Part shown: positions 8,918 through 17,800 of the stretch, piece after piece | Position numbering within the stretch: position 1 is the first letter of the stretch | How the letters are laid out: the number at the start of each line of letters is the position of its first letter | Source of the DNA: JADJPO01 sp046330955 | Lineage (GTDB): Bacteria; Actinomycetota; Actinomycetes; Actinomycetales; Kineosporiaceae | NCBI GenBank assembly: GCA_046330955.1 | Contig: JAXLRT010000012.1 | Location: forward strand, 1 to 64,000 | DNA length: 64,000 nt | Direction: 5' to 3' | Notes under the pieces: model-generated | Told to the model about the DNA's origin: nothing | Databases searched by the model: none | Seen by the model: the letters and a program-made list of their open reading frames with translations, nothing else | Translations under genes and position numbers: made by a program

Positions 8918-9582
8918 CGTTTCACCGCCAACCGCCGAGACAGCGCCGTGAACCCGACGCCCAACGGCAGGGTGAGGATCACGAAGCCTCCGGCGAAGAT
9001 CAGGAAGATGAACAGCGAGCTGCCCTCGTTCTCGACGATCACGGACAGCAGACCTGCCGCCTCGGACACCCCGATGACCGCGGCCACCGTGGTGTTCTTG
9101 ATCAAGGCGATCAGCGTGGAACCCAACGGGGCGATGGCGCCGCGGAACGCCTGCGGCAGGATCACCTCGCGCAGGCTCTGGCCGAAGGTCAACCCGATCG
9201 AGCGAGCCGCCTCGGCCTGGCCGACCGGGACGGTGTTGACGCCACTGCGCAGGGCCTCGCACACGAAGGCCGCGTGATAGACCGAGAGCATCACCACCGC
9301 CCAGCGAAACCCGTTGCGCGCGAAGTCGTCATCCAGGCTCAGACCCATGATGAAGCTGAGGCCGAGGATGCTCAGCACCATCAAGAGGGTGAGCGGGGTG
9401 TTGCGGATGATGTTCACGTAGGCCGCGCCGAGCGTGCGCAGGCTCGCCACCGGCGAGACCCGAAGGATCGCCACCACGGTGCCCAGCACCAGGGCGCCGA
9501 CCGTCGAGAGCACTCCCAGCTGAACGGTCACCCAGAAGGCCGCAGCGATGTCGTACCTGGCGAGGATGTCGGTCACCGCCAC
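8914..9582 (-). CDS. gluC: Glutamate-type ABC transporter permease (GluC-like)
   Basis: First permease of the polar amino acid importer, 222 residues. It has an N-terminal His/Glu/Gln permease domain with NIIRNTPLTLLMV and the EAA loop QAEAARSIGLTFGQSLREVILPQA. The GTG at 9582 is used; a second GTG at 9576 sits at better distance from the GGGAGG ribosome site, so the start may be two codons later. It is coupled to gluD by a 4-bp overlap but separated from gluB by 127 bp that hold two stem-loops. Confidence 0.88.
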   Translation of the reverse strand: MAVTDILARYDIAAAFWVTVQLGVLSTVGALVLGTVVAILRVSPVASLRTLGAAYVNIIRNTPLTLLMVLSILGLSFIMGLSLDDDFARNGFRWAVVMLSVYHAAFVCEALRSGVNTVPVGQAEAARSIGLTFGQSLREVILPQAFRGAIAPLGSTLIALIKNTTVAAVIGVSEAAGLLSVIVENEGSSLFIFLIFAGGFVILTLPLGVGFTALSRRLAVKR

Positions 9583-9604
9583 CCACCTCCCTCTTCGATC
9601 AGGT

Positions 9605-9701
9605 CCGGACGCCGACCGCCTGGGCCGTGGCAGTCGGCGTCCGGGAACCGTGGGCCGGCTGTCGCCGACGCCGCCGACTCATCGCGACGGCGACGACAGC
9701 C
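9605..9701 (-). promoter_or_regulatory. Two stem-loops between gluB and gluC
   Basis: Stem 1 pairs 9605-9616 with 9633-9644 (12 bp, perfect, CCGGACGCCGAC). Stem 2 pairs 9657-9664 with 9694-9701 (8 bp). They lie between the binding-protein gene and the first permease gene. Such hairpins often stabilise or partly terminate the message so that binding protein is made in excess. That role is inferred. Confidence 0.5.
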
Positions 9702-9709
9702 CGCGTGAC

Positions 9710-10552
9710 TCAGGCGCAGGCGTCCGGCGTGGGCGGGTTGCCTGCTCCCGGCTTGAACCCGGCGGGACCGAGGTTGGCGTCCACGGCCTTCTGCCAGGCG
9801 CCGTCCTTGATCATGGCGTTGACCGCGTCGGTCACCTTCTGGCACAACGCGGTGTCACCCTTCTTCAGGCCGATGCCGTAGCGCTCCTCCGAGAAGGTCT
9901 TGCCCACCACCTTGAGCTTGCCCTTGTACTGAGCCTGCGCCGCATACCCGGCCAGGATCGTGTTGTCGGTGGTCAGGGCATCGACCCCCTTCGACACCAG
10001 GGCGGCGACACACTCCGAATACGTGCCGAACTCCTGCAGGTTCACCCCGGGGTACTTGTCCTTGACCTTCTGGGCCGAGGTCGACCCCTTGACCGAGCAG
10101 AGCTTCTTGCCGGTCATGGACTCGGGCCCGGTGATGCTCGCCTCGTCGGCTCGGACCAGCAGGTCTTGGCCGGCGATGAAGTAGGGACCGGCGAAGGAGA
10201 CCTTCTGCTTGCGGGCATCGGTGATCGAGTACGTGCCCACGACCAGGTCGACCTGACCGGTCTCGATCAAGGTCTCGCGCTGGGCGCTCGGCGCCGGCAC
10301 CCAGGTGATCTTGTCGGCGGCCGTCCCCAGCTTGCCGGCCACATAGCGGGCGACGTCGATGTCCATGCCCGTGTAGTCACTGCCCTGCTTGAGACCGAGC
10401 CCTGGTTGATCGATCTTGATCCCGATCTTCAGTCCGCCGGCCCCACTGCCACTGGAACCCGTCGTGGAGTCGGAGCCGCCACACGCAGTGAGGCCGACCG
10501 CCAGTGCCGCTGTCGCGCCGAGGGCCACGAACCGACGTCGTGTGATCTTCAA
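9710..10552 (-). CDS. gluB: Glutamate-type ABC transporter substrate-binding lipoprotein
   Basis: Extracytoplasmic solute-binding protein (SBP family 3), 280 residues. It begins MKITRRRFVALG, followed by a hydrophobic segment and the lipobox VGLTAC, so it should be a membrane-anchored lipoprotein, possibly exported by Tat given the RRR. SBP-3 motifs are visible: GMDIDVARYVAGKLG, VGTYSITDARKQKVSFAGPY and LKKGDTAL. The TTG start at 10552 is chosen because it sits nine bases after AAGGGGAA and gives a proper signal peptide. It lies between gluA and the permease genes. The ligand is probably glutamate or aspartate. Confidence 0.88.
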   Translation of the reverse strand: MKITRRRFVALGATAALAVGLTACGGSDSTTGSSGSGAGGLKIGIKIDQPGLGLKQGSDYTGMDIDVARYVAGKLGTAADKITWVPAPSAQRETLIETGQVDLVVGTYSITDARKQKVSFAGPYFIAGQDLLVRADEASITGPESMTGKKLCSVKGSTSAQKVKDKYPGVNLQEFGTYSECVAALVSKGVDALTTDNTILAGYAAQAQYKGKLKVVGKTFSEERYGIGLKKGDTALCQKVTDAVNAMIKDGAWQKAVDANLGPAGFKPGAGNPPTPDACA

Positions 10553-10638
10553 TGAGTTCCCCTTCCGTTCGGCCGGTCCCGTGCCCGATGAGCACCGGCC
10601 GGCGATTGCCGAGCGGGAGTGCCCCGTCTCGCGTGTTG

Positions 10639-11379
10639 CTAGTGGGTGAGGATCTTGCTCAGGAAGTCCTTGGCCCGATCGCTCGTCGGGGCGGTGAAGA
10701 ACTGCTGTGGTGAGGCCTGCTCGACGATCTGCCCGTCCGACATGAAGACGACGCGGTTGGCAGCCTTGCGGGCGAACCCCATCTCGTGGGTGATCACGAT
10801 CATGGTCATGCCGCTCTGGGCGAGTTCGACCATGACGTCGAGCACCTCGTTGATCATCTCGGGGTCGAGGGCCGAGGTGGGCTCGTCGAACAGCATGACC
10901 TTGGGATTCATGGCCAGCGATCGCGCGATGGCGACACGCTGCTGCTGGCCACCGGATAGCTGGGCGGGGTACTTGGACGCCTGCGCCTGGACGCCGACCC
11001 GCTCGAGCAGGTCCATGGCCTCGGCGTCCGCGAGCTTCTTGGGCTGTTTGCGCACCTTGATCGGGCCGAGGGTGACGTTCTCGAGGATGGTCTTGTGGGC
11101 GAACAGGTTGAAGCTCTGGAACACCATGCCCACGTCGGCCCGTAACCGAGCCAGCGCCTTGCCCTCCTCGGGTAGAGGCACCCCGTCGATGGTGATCGTC
11201 CCGCTCTCGAAGGTCTCGAGACGGTTGATGGTGCGGCACAGCGTGGACTTGCCCGACCCCGAGGGTCCGATGACGATCAGCACCTCACCCCGGCCGACCT
11301 CGAGATCGATGTCGCGCAGCACGTGCAGATCGCCGAAGTGCTTGTTCACCTTCGACATCACGACGAGCGGCTCACCCAT
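10639..11379 (-). CDS. gluA: Glutamate-type ABC transporter ATP-binding protein
   Basis: ATPase subunit of the polar amino acid importer, 246 residues. Walker A GPSGSGKST, signature LSGGQQQR, Walker B VMLFDEPTSALD and switch histidine in VITHEMGFA are all present. The ATG at 11379 gives the normal length; a TTG at 11400 would add seven residues. First gene of the operon gluA-gluB-gluC-gluD, so the promoter should lie in the AT-richer 100 bp upstream, which also holds the palindrome at 11424-11438. Confidence 0.92.
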   Translation of the reverse strand: MGEPLVVMSKVNKHFGDLHVLRDIDLEVGRGEVLIVIGPSGSGKSTLCRTINRLETFESGTITIDGVPLPEEGKALARLRADVGMVFQSFNLFAHKTILENVTLGPIKVRKQPKKLADAEAMDLLERVGVQAQASKYPAQLSGGQQQRVAIARSLAMNPKVMLFDEPTSALDPEMINEVLDVMVELAQSGMTMIVITHEMGFARKAANRVVFMSDGQIVEQASPQQFFTAPTSDRAKDFLSKILTH

Positions 11380-11423
11380 GCCCGGAACATACCCGAGCAA
11401 TACCTACTCATCGATCACAGAGT

Positions 11424-11438
11424 CGGACATTGAGTCCG
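11424..11438. promoter_or_regulatory. Palindrome upstream of gluA
   Basis: CGGAC-ATTGA-GTCCG is a perfect 5-5-5 palindrome, 45 bp before the gluA start in an AT-richer stretch. It could be an operator for the glutamate importer. No regulator is identified. Confidence 0.3.
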
Positions 11439-11481
11439 TATTGCAATCACCACGACATAGGTGCTTTTTCAATCATCGTGA

Positions 11482-12048
11482 TCAGTCGGTCAGGTCCAGT
11501 TCGGTGGCATCAGCGCAGACGGCCCGGATGGCGCGCAGCGCCACCCCCGGCCCATAGCCTTTGCGGGCCAGCATCGACAGCAGCCTGCGGTCACGGCGGG
11601 CCGGCTCGTCGGAGCGCATCGAGGCCACCCGCCGCCGACACAGCGCGATGGCTGCCGCGAGCTCCGCGTCCTCGTCCACGACCCCGGCCGCCTCACGGGC
11701 GAGTTCGGCATCGACCCCACGAGAGCGCAACTCGTGTTCCAGGGCACGACGAGCCAAGCCTCGACCGGTGTGGCGCGACTCGACCCACATCCGGGCGTAC
11801 TCGGCGTCGTCCACCAGGCCGACATCCGCGAAACGCTCGAGCACCTGGGCGGCCACCTCGGCCGGGACCTCCCGGCGCGCCATCGCCTCGGCGAGCTGTG
11901 CCCTGGTCCGCGGCGCGACCGTGAGCTGGCGCAACGCGATGGCGCGCGCCACGGCAGCAGGGTCGGCGTCCGGGGTCAGATCGGCGACGGTCCCCGGGCT
12001 GGGCTCACGTACCCCGCCCCGGGGCCTGCCACGAGACCGGCCCGCCAC
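11482..12048 (-). CDS. recX: Regulatory protein RecX
   Basis: Inhibitor of RecA filament growth, 188 residues. It has the three-helix repeats typical of RecX: LTVAPRTRAQLAEAMARREVP, FADVGLVDDAEYARMWVESR and GRGLARRALEHELRSRGV. GTG start at 12048 lies two bases after the recA stop, so the genes are co-transcribed and probably coupled, as in mycobacteria. The proline/arginine-rich N-terminal tail is poorly conserved. Confidence 0.92.
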   Translation of the reverse strand: MAGRSRGRPRGGVREPSPGTVADLTPDADPAAVARAIALRQLTVAPRTRAQLAEAMARREVPAEVAAQVLERFADVGLVDDAEYARMWVESRHTGRGLARRALEHELRSRGVDAELAREAAGVVDEDAELAAAIALCRRRVASMRSDEPARRDRRLLSMLARKGYGPGVALRAIRAVCADATELDLTD

Positions 12049-12050
12049 GG

Positions 12051-14255
12051 TCAGAAGTCGACCTTGACTGCCTTGCCCTTGCCCCCCTCGCGTACGTCGG
12101 GCTTGGCCCCGTCACGCGCGGCGGGCTTGTCGCCGTCCCGAACATCCACCGCAGGGGCGTCGACCCGGGGGCCGATGCCGAGCTTCTCCTTGATCCGCTT
12201 CTCGATCTCGTCCGCCAGGTCGGGGTTGTCCCGCAGGAAGCCGCGGGCGTTCTCCTTGCCCTGGCCGAGCTGATCGCCCTCGTAGGTGTACCAGGCGCCC
12301 GACTTGCGGACGAAGCCCTGCTCGACCCCCATGTCGATCAGGCCGCCCTCACGAGAGATGCCGATGCCGTAGAGGATGTCGAACTCGGCCTGCTTGAACG
12401 GCGGGCTGACCTTGTTCTTGACCACCTTGACCCGGGTGCGCGACCCGACCGGCTCGGAGCCGTCCTTGAGCGTCTCGATCCGGCGCACGTCCAGACGCAC
12501 CGACGAGTAGAACTTCAAAGCCCTTCCACCAGTGGTGGTTTCGGGACTGTTGTGGACCAATACGTGATCCACGAAGTAGTTGTGGGTTCCGGCCACCTCG
12601 ATGTCGAACCGGTGCATCGACCTCGTCTTCGGCTTGACGTGGACATCGAGCACCCGTGCCGGAACCGGTCGATCGACGGGTTCGACGAACTCCGGCTTCA
12701 CCGAGAACATCCCCCGGTACGCCGGCAGCACCTTGTAGTCCATCGAGGGGTGCACGAACGGAGCGATGATCTGGTGCAGGCGCTTGGTCGCCGCCGTGGT
12801 GAACTGCAGCACTGCCTTCTTCCGTGCGCCTCGCAGCATCACCCGGGACTCCAGGCCGAAGGCGTCGCGCAGATGGTCGACCAACCGCTCGCGCGTCCCC
12901 TCGCTCATCGACTCCACGCCGATCTCGGCGCGGCCCGATCCACCCTCGGTTCGGTTCTGGCGTCCAGCGGATCGGATCGCGAACGAGGCATCGTCCTGGT
13001 ACCAGATGGCCAGTGCCAAGGGCGTCAAGGCCTTGAGGTAGTCCCAGGTGAAGTGCTTCTTGCCATCGCCCCAGTACACGGTCTCGCGCAGCTCGTCCAG
13101 CTCCGGGAGCGGGGTCAGGTCGATGTGCACGGCCCCGTTGGCCCGAACGCTGCGCGAAGCCGGGATGTTGCCCAGCAGCGAGGCCTTCCAGTCGAGATAC
13201 TCCGCCTGCCGCGCAGCGTGCCCCATGCGGTAGCGCACCCCCGAGCGGCCCCGACGATTCGGCGCCAGGTGCCCGTCACCCATCAGCCCACCCAGAATGC
13301 TCTGGACCTGCTGCGGACTCAGTCGCTGGGTCTCGCTCACGACCACTCGGTCGCCCGCCAGCAACTCACCGGCCTCACGCCAGCCCCCCGGGGTACGGAT
13401 CAAGTGGTTCTCCGTGGCCGCGAACTGGGACTTGCCGTTGCCACCGGAGCGGGCCACCGTGAACTGCAGGAAGCGCTCAGCGGGGCCGTTGTCGAACCAG
13501 TTGGTCACTCGCGCGGGCACGATCGCATCGGCGACGGGGTCGTAGGACAGCACCTCGACGTCCATCTTCTGGTCGACGATCTTGCCGATCTTCTCCTGAG
13601 AGCCATCGGCCAAGGTCACCCTGGTGCCGTAGGAGAAGCACCCGAACATGACGCCGATCTTCTCGCGCAACTGGTTGATGAAGACCGCCGTGGTACCCGA
13701 GTTGCTCAGCGCACCGGTGATCTTGCGCAGCGCCTGGGACATCAAGCGGGCCTGCAGGCCGACGTGGCTGTCACCCATCTCGCCCTCGATCTCGGCGCGC
13801 GGCACCAGGGCGGCCACCGAGTCGATCACGATGATGTCGAGCGCGCCGGAGCGGATCAGCATGTCCGCGATCTCGAGCGCCTGCTCACCGGTGTCCGGCT
13901 GGGAGACCAGCAGCGCGTCGGTGTCGACCCCCAGCTTCTGGGCGTACTCCGGGTCGAGGGCATGTTCGGCGTCGATGAAGGCCGCGATCCCACCGGCCTT
14001 CTGGGCACTGGCCACGGCGTGCAACGCCACCGTGGTCTTACCCGAGGATTCCGGCCCGTAGATCTCGATGACGCGACCCCGCGGCAGGCCACCGATGCCG
14101 AGTGCCACGTCGAGGGCGATCGACCCGGTGGGGATCACCTCGATCGGCGGGCGCGAGTCCTCACCGAGACGCATGACCGACCCCTTGCCGAACTGGCGAT
14201 CGATCTGGGCGAGCGCGGTCTCGAGGGCCTTCTCGCGGTCTGCTGGGGCTGCCAT
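12051..14255 (-). CDS. recA: Recombinase RecA precursor containing an intein
   Basis: RecA catalyses DNA strand exchange and triggers LexA cleavage. The precursor has 734 residues. Extein residues 1-205 and 570-734 join to a 370-residue RecA. Walker A GPESSGKTT is at about residues 67-75. Residues 206-569 are an intein placed between GVMFG and SPETTTGG. The ATG at 14255 follows a GAGGTGGAGAC ribosome site; the longer open frame is not conserved. The C-terminal tail is charged and rich in K, D and G. recX follows by two bases, and an SOS box is upstream at 14410-14425. RecA activity depends on splicing unless an intein-free copy exists elsewhere. Confidence 0.97.
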   Translation of the reverse strand: MAAPADREKALETALAQIDRQFGKGSVMRLGEDSRPPIEVIPTGSIALDVALGIGGLPRGRVIEIYGPESSGKTTVALHAVASAQKAGGIAAFIDAEHALDPEYAQKLGVDTDALLVSQPDTGEQALEIADMLIRSGALDIIVIDSVAALVPRAEIEGEMGDSHVGLQARLMSQALRKITGALSNSGTTAVFINQLREKIGVMFGCFSYGTRVTLADGSQEKIGKIVDQKMDVEVLSYDPVADAIVPARVTNWFDNGPAERFLQFTVARSGGNGKSQFAATENHLIRTPGGWREAGELLAGDRVVVSETQRLSPQQVQSILGGLMGDGHLAPNRRGRSGVRYRMGHAARQAEYLDWKASLLGNIPASRSVRANGAVHIDLTPLPELDELRETVYWGDGKKHFTWDYLKALTPLALAIWYQDDASFAIRSAGRQNRTEGGSGRAEIGVESMSEGTRERLVDHLRDAFGLESRVMLRGARKKAVLQFTTAATKRLHQIIAPFVHPSMDYKVLPAYRGMFSVKPEFVEPVDRPVPARVLDVHVKPKTRSMHRFDIEVAGTHNYFVDHVLVHNSPETTTGGRALKFYSSVRLDVRRIETLKDGSEPVGSRTRVKVVKNKVSPPFKQAEFDILYGIGISREGGLIDMGVEQGFVRKSGAWYTYEGDQLGQGKENARGFLRDNPDLADEIEKRIKEKLGIGPRVDAPAVDVRDGDKPAARDGAKPDVREGGKGKAVKVDF
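12549..13640 (-). mobile_element. RecA intein with LAGLIDADG-type homing endonuclease domain
   Basis: A 364-residue protein intron. It starts with Cys1 (CFSYGTRVTLADGS) and ends DHVLVHN before a Ser+1. The splicing block B TENHL has Thr76 and His79 (intein numbering). The penultimate His363 and last Asn364 are present. Two dodecapeptide motifs mark a LAGLIDADG endonuclease: LGGLMGDGHL at 116-125 and LALAIWYQDDASF at 208-220, each with its acidic residue. The insertion site and much of the sequence match, from memory, the Mycobacterium leprae RecA intein, not the M. tuberculosis one, which sits further downstream. The second motif has A where G is common in DDGSF, so activity may be altered. 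Confidence 0.95.
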
Positions 14256-14409
14256 GTCTCCACCTCGTGGTCGGGAGTGCTCGAATCGGGAGCGGGTCTC
14301 GGTCTGACGATTGACGGCGACGCTAGAGGCCACCACCGACAACCGCCCGGCCGGCCGCCGTCCCCTGTGGACAGTGGGACGAGAACCCGGCGCTGTGGAG
14401 GAGACTAAC

Positions 14410-14425
14410 CCGAACAGGTGTTCGA
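14410..14425. promoter_or_regulatory. LexA (SOS) box of recA
   Basis: CCGAACAGGTGTTCGA contains CGAAC-N4-GTTCG, the actinobacterial LexA operator core. It lies 155 bp before the recA start and just past the DUF3046 stop. It predicts damage induction of recA-recX. Confidence 0.85.
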
Positions 14426-14468
14426 GGGTGGCGACACGCCGCACCCGTGCCCCTCGGCGTGTCCCGCG

Positions 14469-14696
14469 TCACCGGCGCCGGCGCCGGGTCACCGGCTCCT
14501 CGCGACCCCAACGCCGGTTCTCGGGCACCTCGAGGTCGATGCACAGCGCGAGCCAGACGGCGCGCGGGTCCTCGCCGTCCGCCAACGCCCGCTCGGCGGT
14601 GCGCTGCGCGAGGGAACCGAGGACGTGGTCGCGCGCCAGGGTGCGCCCGTACACCGCCCCGAACTCGTCCTCGACCAGCTGCCAGAACTCGCTCAT
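14469..14696 (-). CDS. DUF3046 protein
   Basis: A 75-residue actinobacterial protein of unknown function, recognised by MSEFWQLVEDEFGAVYGRTLARDHVL and RAVWLALCIDLEVPENRRWG, and by its usual place next to recA. The ATG at 14696 is chosen over a GTG two codons upstream because family members begin with this MSEFW-type sequence. The end is a run of arginines. It is read in the same direction as recA and is divergent from lhr. No catalytic motif is visible. Confidence 0.85.
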   Translation of the reverse strand: MSEFWQLVEDEFGAVYGRTLARDHVLGSLAQRTAERALADGEDPRAVWLALCIDLEVPENRRWGREEPVTRRRRR

Positions 14697-14763
14697 CCGC
14701 ACCGCACGAGCATCTCATCGTCGGCGCGGGCGATGACATGACCGGACCGCGCCACCTGCTGAA

Positions 14764-14794
14764 CCCCCACCGACAGCGCGATTGTCGGTGGGGG
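14764..14794 (+). promoter_or_regulatory. Perfect hairpin in the lhr leader
   Basis: CCCCCACCGACA (14764-14775) pairs fully with 14783-14794 around a 7-base loop, ending 16 bases before the lhr start. It could be an attenuator, an mRNA-stability element or an operator. Confidence 0.6.
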
Positions 14795-14810
14795 CAGGCA
14801 GGATGGCCCC

Positions 14811-17800
14811 GTGCTCGATCGCTTCTCCCCCGCCACCCGGGACTGGTTCACCGGGGCGTTCGTCGCGCCCACGGCGGCCCAGCTCGGCGCGTGGCAGGCG
14901 ATCAGTGCCGGCGAGCATGCCCTGGTCGTGGCGCCGACCGGGTCCGGCAAGACCCTGGCCGCCTTCCTGTGGGCGATCGACGAGCTGGCCCGCTCACCCG
15001 TGCCCGAGCAGGTCACCCACCGGTGCCGGGTGCTCTACGTCTCGCCGCTGAAGGCCCTGGCGGTGGACGTCGAACGCAACCTGCGTGCCCCGCTGACCGG
15101 CGTGCGTCAGGCCGCCACACGGCTGGGGTCGCCCGTGCCCGAGGTCCGGGTCGGGGTTCGCTCGGGTGACACCCCGGCCGAGGAACGCCGCAGCTTCACC
15201 CGCACCCCACCCGACATCCTGATCACCACCCCCGAATCGCTCTTCCTGCTGCTCACCTCCCGCGCGCGCGAGGCGCTGGCCGGGGTGGGAACGGTCATCA
15301 TCGACGAGGTTCACGCCCTGGCCGGCTCCAAACGCGGGGCTCACCTCGCCCTGAGCCTGGAACGCCTCGACGCCCTGCTGGCCGCCCCCGCCCAGCGGGT
15401 CGGCCTGTCGGCCACGGTGCGTCCGGTCGAGGACGTCGCCCGTTGGCTCGGCGGGGCGGGCGAGCGTCGGGTGGCCATCGTGCAGCCGCCCTCCGCCAAG
15501 GTGTTCGACCTGTCGGTGGTGGTGCCGGTGCCGGACATGGGCGACCTGGACGGCCTGGCCCCACCGGGCGCACCGGCGCCGGGGCGTGCCGCCGAGCCCG
15601 ACCTCGACCTGAGCGGTCCGGCGGCCGGCGAGCTGCGCCGTCCCTCGATCTGGCCACACGTCGAGGAGCGCGTCGTCGACCTGGTCGGTGCCCACCGGTC
15701 GACGCTGGTGTTCGCCAACTCACGGCGCCTCGCCGAGCGGCTGACGGCGCGGTTGAACGAGGTCTGGACCGAGCGCCTGACGGGCGAGGCGCCGCTCGTC
15801 GACATGGTTCCGGCCCAGGTCATGGCCCAATCGGGGGCCGCCGCCGGGGCACCGCCGGTCCTGGCCCGGGCGCACCACGGCTCGGTGAGCAAGGAACAGC
15901 GCACCATCATCGAGGGCGAGCTGAAGGCCGGCCGGTTGCCCGCGGTCGTGGCCACGTCGAGCCTGGAACTGGGCATCGACATGGGGGCGGTCGACCTCGT
16001 GGTCCAGGTCGAGTCACCGCCCAGCGTCGCCAGCGGACTGCAGCGAGTGGGCCGGGCCGGCCACCAGGTGGGGGCGGTGTCACGCGGGGTGCTGTTCCCC
16101 AAGTACCGCAGCGACCTGGTGCAGACCGCGGTGGTCGTCGAGCGGATGCGCGACGGCGCCATCGAGGCGCTGCGGGTGCCGGCCAATCCGTTGGACGTGC
16201 TGGCCCAGCAGATCGTGGCCATGCTCGCGCTGGACGACTGGTCGGTGGACGACGTCGAGGCACTCGTGCGTCGCGCCGCGCCGTTCGCGACGTTGACCCG
16301 GCCGGTGCTCGAGGCGGTGCTCGACATGCTGTCGGGCCGGTACCCGAGCGATGAGTTCGCCGAGTTGCGACCGCGGATCGTCTGGGATCGGCTCTCCGGC
16401 ACCCTGTCCGGACGCCCCGGGGCGCAACGGCTCGCGGTGACCAGCGGTGGCACCATCCCCGATCGCGGATTGTTCGGGGTGTTCCTCGCCGGGGAGTCCG
16501 CCATGGCGGGTGGCTCGGGTGGGCGCAGCGGGGGTCGCCGGGTCGGTGAGCTCGACGAGGAGATGGTCTACGAGTCCCGCGTGGGCGACGTGTTCACCTT
16601 GGGCTCGACGTCCTGGCGCATCGAGGAGATCACCCACGACCGGGTGCTGGTGACCCCGGCGCCCGGCCAACCCGGGCGATTGCCGTTCTGGCACGGCGAC
16701 GCCCAGGGCCGACCGGCCGAGCTGGGCCGCGCGGTGGGCGCCTTCGTGCGCGAGATCGTCGCTCTGGACGACGCCGCGGCCCGGGAGCGGGCGGGCGCGG
16801 CCGGCCTGGATGCCTGGGCCTCGGACAACCTGCTGGCCTACCTGCGCGAGCAACAGGCGGCGACCCGTCACGTGCCCGATGACCGGACGATCGTGATCGA
16901 GCGGTTCCGCGACGAGTTGGGTGACTGGCGGGTGGTGGTGCACTCGCCGTTCGGTGCTCAGGTGCACGCGCCCTGGGCGCTGGCGCTGGCCGAACGGCTG
17001 CGCGAGCGTTACGGCGTCGACGTCCAGGCCATGCCCGCCGACGACGGCATCGTGCTGCGGCTGCCGGACGTCGAGCCGATGGGGTTCACCGACGCCGCCG
17101 ACCCGATCGGGGCGGCCGAGCCGATCGGGGCGGCCGAGCTGGCCGACCTGGTCATGCTCGAACCCGGCGACGTCGAGGCCCTGGTGACCGAGACCCTGGG
17201 TGGGTCCGCTCTGTTCGCCGCCCGGTTCCGGGAGTGCGCCGCCCGCGCCCTGCTGCTGCCCCGGCGCCGGCCCGACCGGCGGCAACCGCTGTGGCAGCAA
17301 CGGCAGCGGGCCGCCCAGCTGCTCGAGGTGGCCTCCAGGTACGGCAGTTTCCCGATCGTTCTCGAGACCGTGCGCGAGTGCCTGCAGGACGTGTTCGACG
17401 TGCCGGGCCTGGTGACCCTGATGCGCGATCTTGCCGCGCGGTCGGTGAAGATCGTCGAGGTCACCACCCCCGAACCCTCCCCCTTCGCGCGCAGCCTGAT
17501 GTTCGGCTACGTCGCCCAGTTCCTCTACGAGGGCGACTCCCCCCTGGCCGAACGACGGGCCGCCGCCCTGGCCCTCGACCCGGCGCTGCTCTCGGAGCTG
17601 CTCGGCCGGGGTGAGGGCGCCTCGCTGCGCGACCTGCTCGACCCGGCCGCCGTCGAGCGCACCGAGGCCGAACTGCAGCGCTTGGTGCCGACCCGGCGGC
17701 TGGTCGGGGTCGAGGGGGTGGCCGACCTGCTGCGGCTGCTCGGCCCGTCCAGCGTGGACGAGCTGTGTCAGCGAACCCTCGTCGAGCCCTGGCGTGGCGA

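Noticed and set aside
12549..13640. The recA interruption considered as an unrelated gene insertion or assembly error
   Set aside because: The insert is in frame, has complete splice-site residues and endonuclease motifs, and joins exteins exactly.
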